DNA of 15,579 nucleotides from Tannerella sp. (GTDB lineage Bacteria > Bacteroidota > Bacteroidia > Bacteroidales > Tannerellaceae). The position numbers and the translations under genes were made by a program. Shown piece after piece: positions 14,899 through 15,579 of this stretch. The notes under the pieces were generated by a model. It saw only the letters and a list, made by a program, of their open reading frames with translations, made no database searches and was not told the DNA's origin. The number at the start of each line of letters is the position of its first letter. Within the stretch, counting starts at the first letter, position 1. The stretch spans positions 1 through 15,579 of the forward strand of contig JAIRYY010000138.1 of the NCBI GenBank assembly GCA_031267485.1. Direction: 5' to 3'.

Positions 14899-15579
14899 AA
14901 CGTGAGTTCGCCCTAAGAAATCTCATTTAAGCCATAGGAATCAATGATATCAAGATTGAGCGAAGGTTTTTCAGGAAGAAAATTGTATGCAATAAGGGCG
15001 GTTTCTCCTGAAATCTTTTGTTTTTCAGCGATTCACGGTCGTCCACATTTGCCCGCGTAATGACAAAGTCGAATATTTCACCCCTGTCATTGATGACAAT
15101 ATGCAGTTTGAATCCGAAAAACCACCCCATGATGCTCTTTCCCTTTGTGGCTATTCCCTTAAAAGTCTTATGACTGTGTTCCCGTTTAATGTGGCATACC
15201 CGAAGCGGCGTCGAATCTATGTATGATATGCCGGTGCATTTGCCCAAACAGCAAAGTTGCAGAAAAAGAGTCATCTTCACGACGGTCTTCTGCTGAAGTT
15301 CGACGAAACGGTTGTAACTGACCGTTTGGGGAAAGTCGTCCCTGCAATGTGCCATCATATACTGAGTATAAAATGCTTTCAGGTTTCGGAACTGTTTCAG
15401 CTGGAAGAGTATCATTATTGTCATGACCTCCGCATCCGACATGGTGAACCGGCGCTTTCTGTGGCGTTTGCCGTTATTTTCACTCAGGAGGTGTCCCTCC
15501 GTTACTTTGTCGAATTTCCTGCTGAATTCGTCCGCAATGTAATAAATTTCAACTGTATTTGCATCCATAAGAGATAAGA
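14899..15579 (-). mobile_element. IS982-family element, internally deleted, extending past the window
   Basis: The transposase remnant occupies nearly the whole segment, and the window ends 11 nt upstream of its start codon. The likely outer end lies near 14899-14910 (AACGTGAGTTCG), just 3 nt beyond the transposase stop on its 3' side. This boundary is inferred only from position because the partner end is outside the window. The element begins about 10 bp after the GH172 stop. Confidence 0.6.
14913..15568 (-). pseudogene. IS982-family transposase with internal deletion and frameshift
   Basis: The N-terminal part reads normally from MDANTVEIYY through the helix-turn-helix-like region, the first catalytic aspartate in SYIDSTPLRVCH, and FGFKLHIVINDRGEIFDFVI to VDDRESLKNKRF. 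The reading frame then changes: near 14995-15006 a second frame opens that reads ALIAYNFLPEKPSLNLDIID and ends SYGLNEIS at the stop at 14913-14915. That is the usual C-terminus of the family. The missing piece, roughly 80-100 codons, should hold the second catalytic Asp (in a DKGY context) and the Glu. The open frame on the minus strand at 14927-15568 gives only a 213-aa product with a nonsense tail. It cannot transpose on its own. Confidence 0.85.

Overview
The window looks like a Bacteroidales (Bacteroidota) chromosome segment. The evidence is a six-domain ribosomal protein S1 of 592 aa, promoters of the Bacteroidota type (TAnnTTTG, in one case with TTG 19 nt upstream), a PorW/SprE-type TPR lipoprotein, a very large alpha-2-macroglobulin (A2M) lipoprotein carrying a SusC-like motif, and remnants of a GH172 (DUF2961) gene and an IS982-family transposase. 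No RNA gene or CRISPR array was seen.

Layout: 35-667 (-) is a small multipass membrane protein. 824-2602 (-) is rpsA, with a clear promoter at 2675-2704 and a strong intrinsic terminator at 753-794. 2707-3726 (-) is a secreted LysM-like/amidase_3 cell-wall amidase. A 229-bp divergent intergenic region follows. 3956-10060 (+) is the A2M lipoprotein with an intact CAEQ thioester. 10062-10638 is a non-coding element. 10721-14341 (+) is the PorW/SprE-like lipoprotein with a long charged tail. 14400-14890 (+) is a decayed GH172 gene. From about 14899 to the window end lies an internally deleted IS982-type element on the minus strand.

The most unusual part is 10062-10638. It is bounded by 26-27 bp imperfect terminal inverted repeats (23 identities, 3 mismatches, one 1-nt gap) and flanked by 8-bp near-identical direct repeats (TAAATAGT/TGAATAGT), the left one containing the A2M stop codon. 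Inside are eight contiguous 42-bp repeats, most with a central palindrome whose two arms change together between copies, plus a separate 10-bp-stem GC-rich hairpin. I read it as a MITE-like non-autonomous element. Removing it with one target copy would leave the A2M and PorW-like genes about 75 bp apart, so it may have split a two-gene envelope operon.

A second notable point is a SusC/TonB-receptor N-terminal signature (EVVVTGYG, then KEMMTGAI) at residues 1210-1228 of the A2M protein. It sits in the low-complexity linker just before the A2M domain, about where a bait segment would lie. The envelope genes (amidase, A2M, PorW-like) share a periplasmic/outer-membrane theme. The right end is a decaying, IS-associated zone in which both the GH172 gene and the transposase have internal deletions with frame changes.
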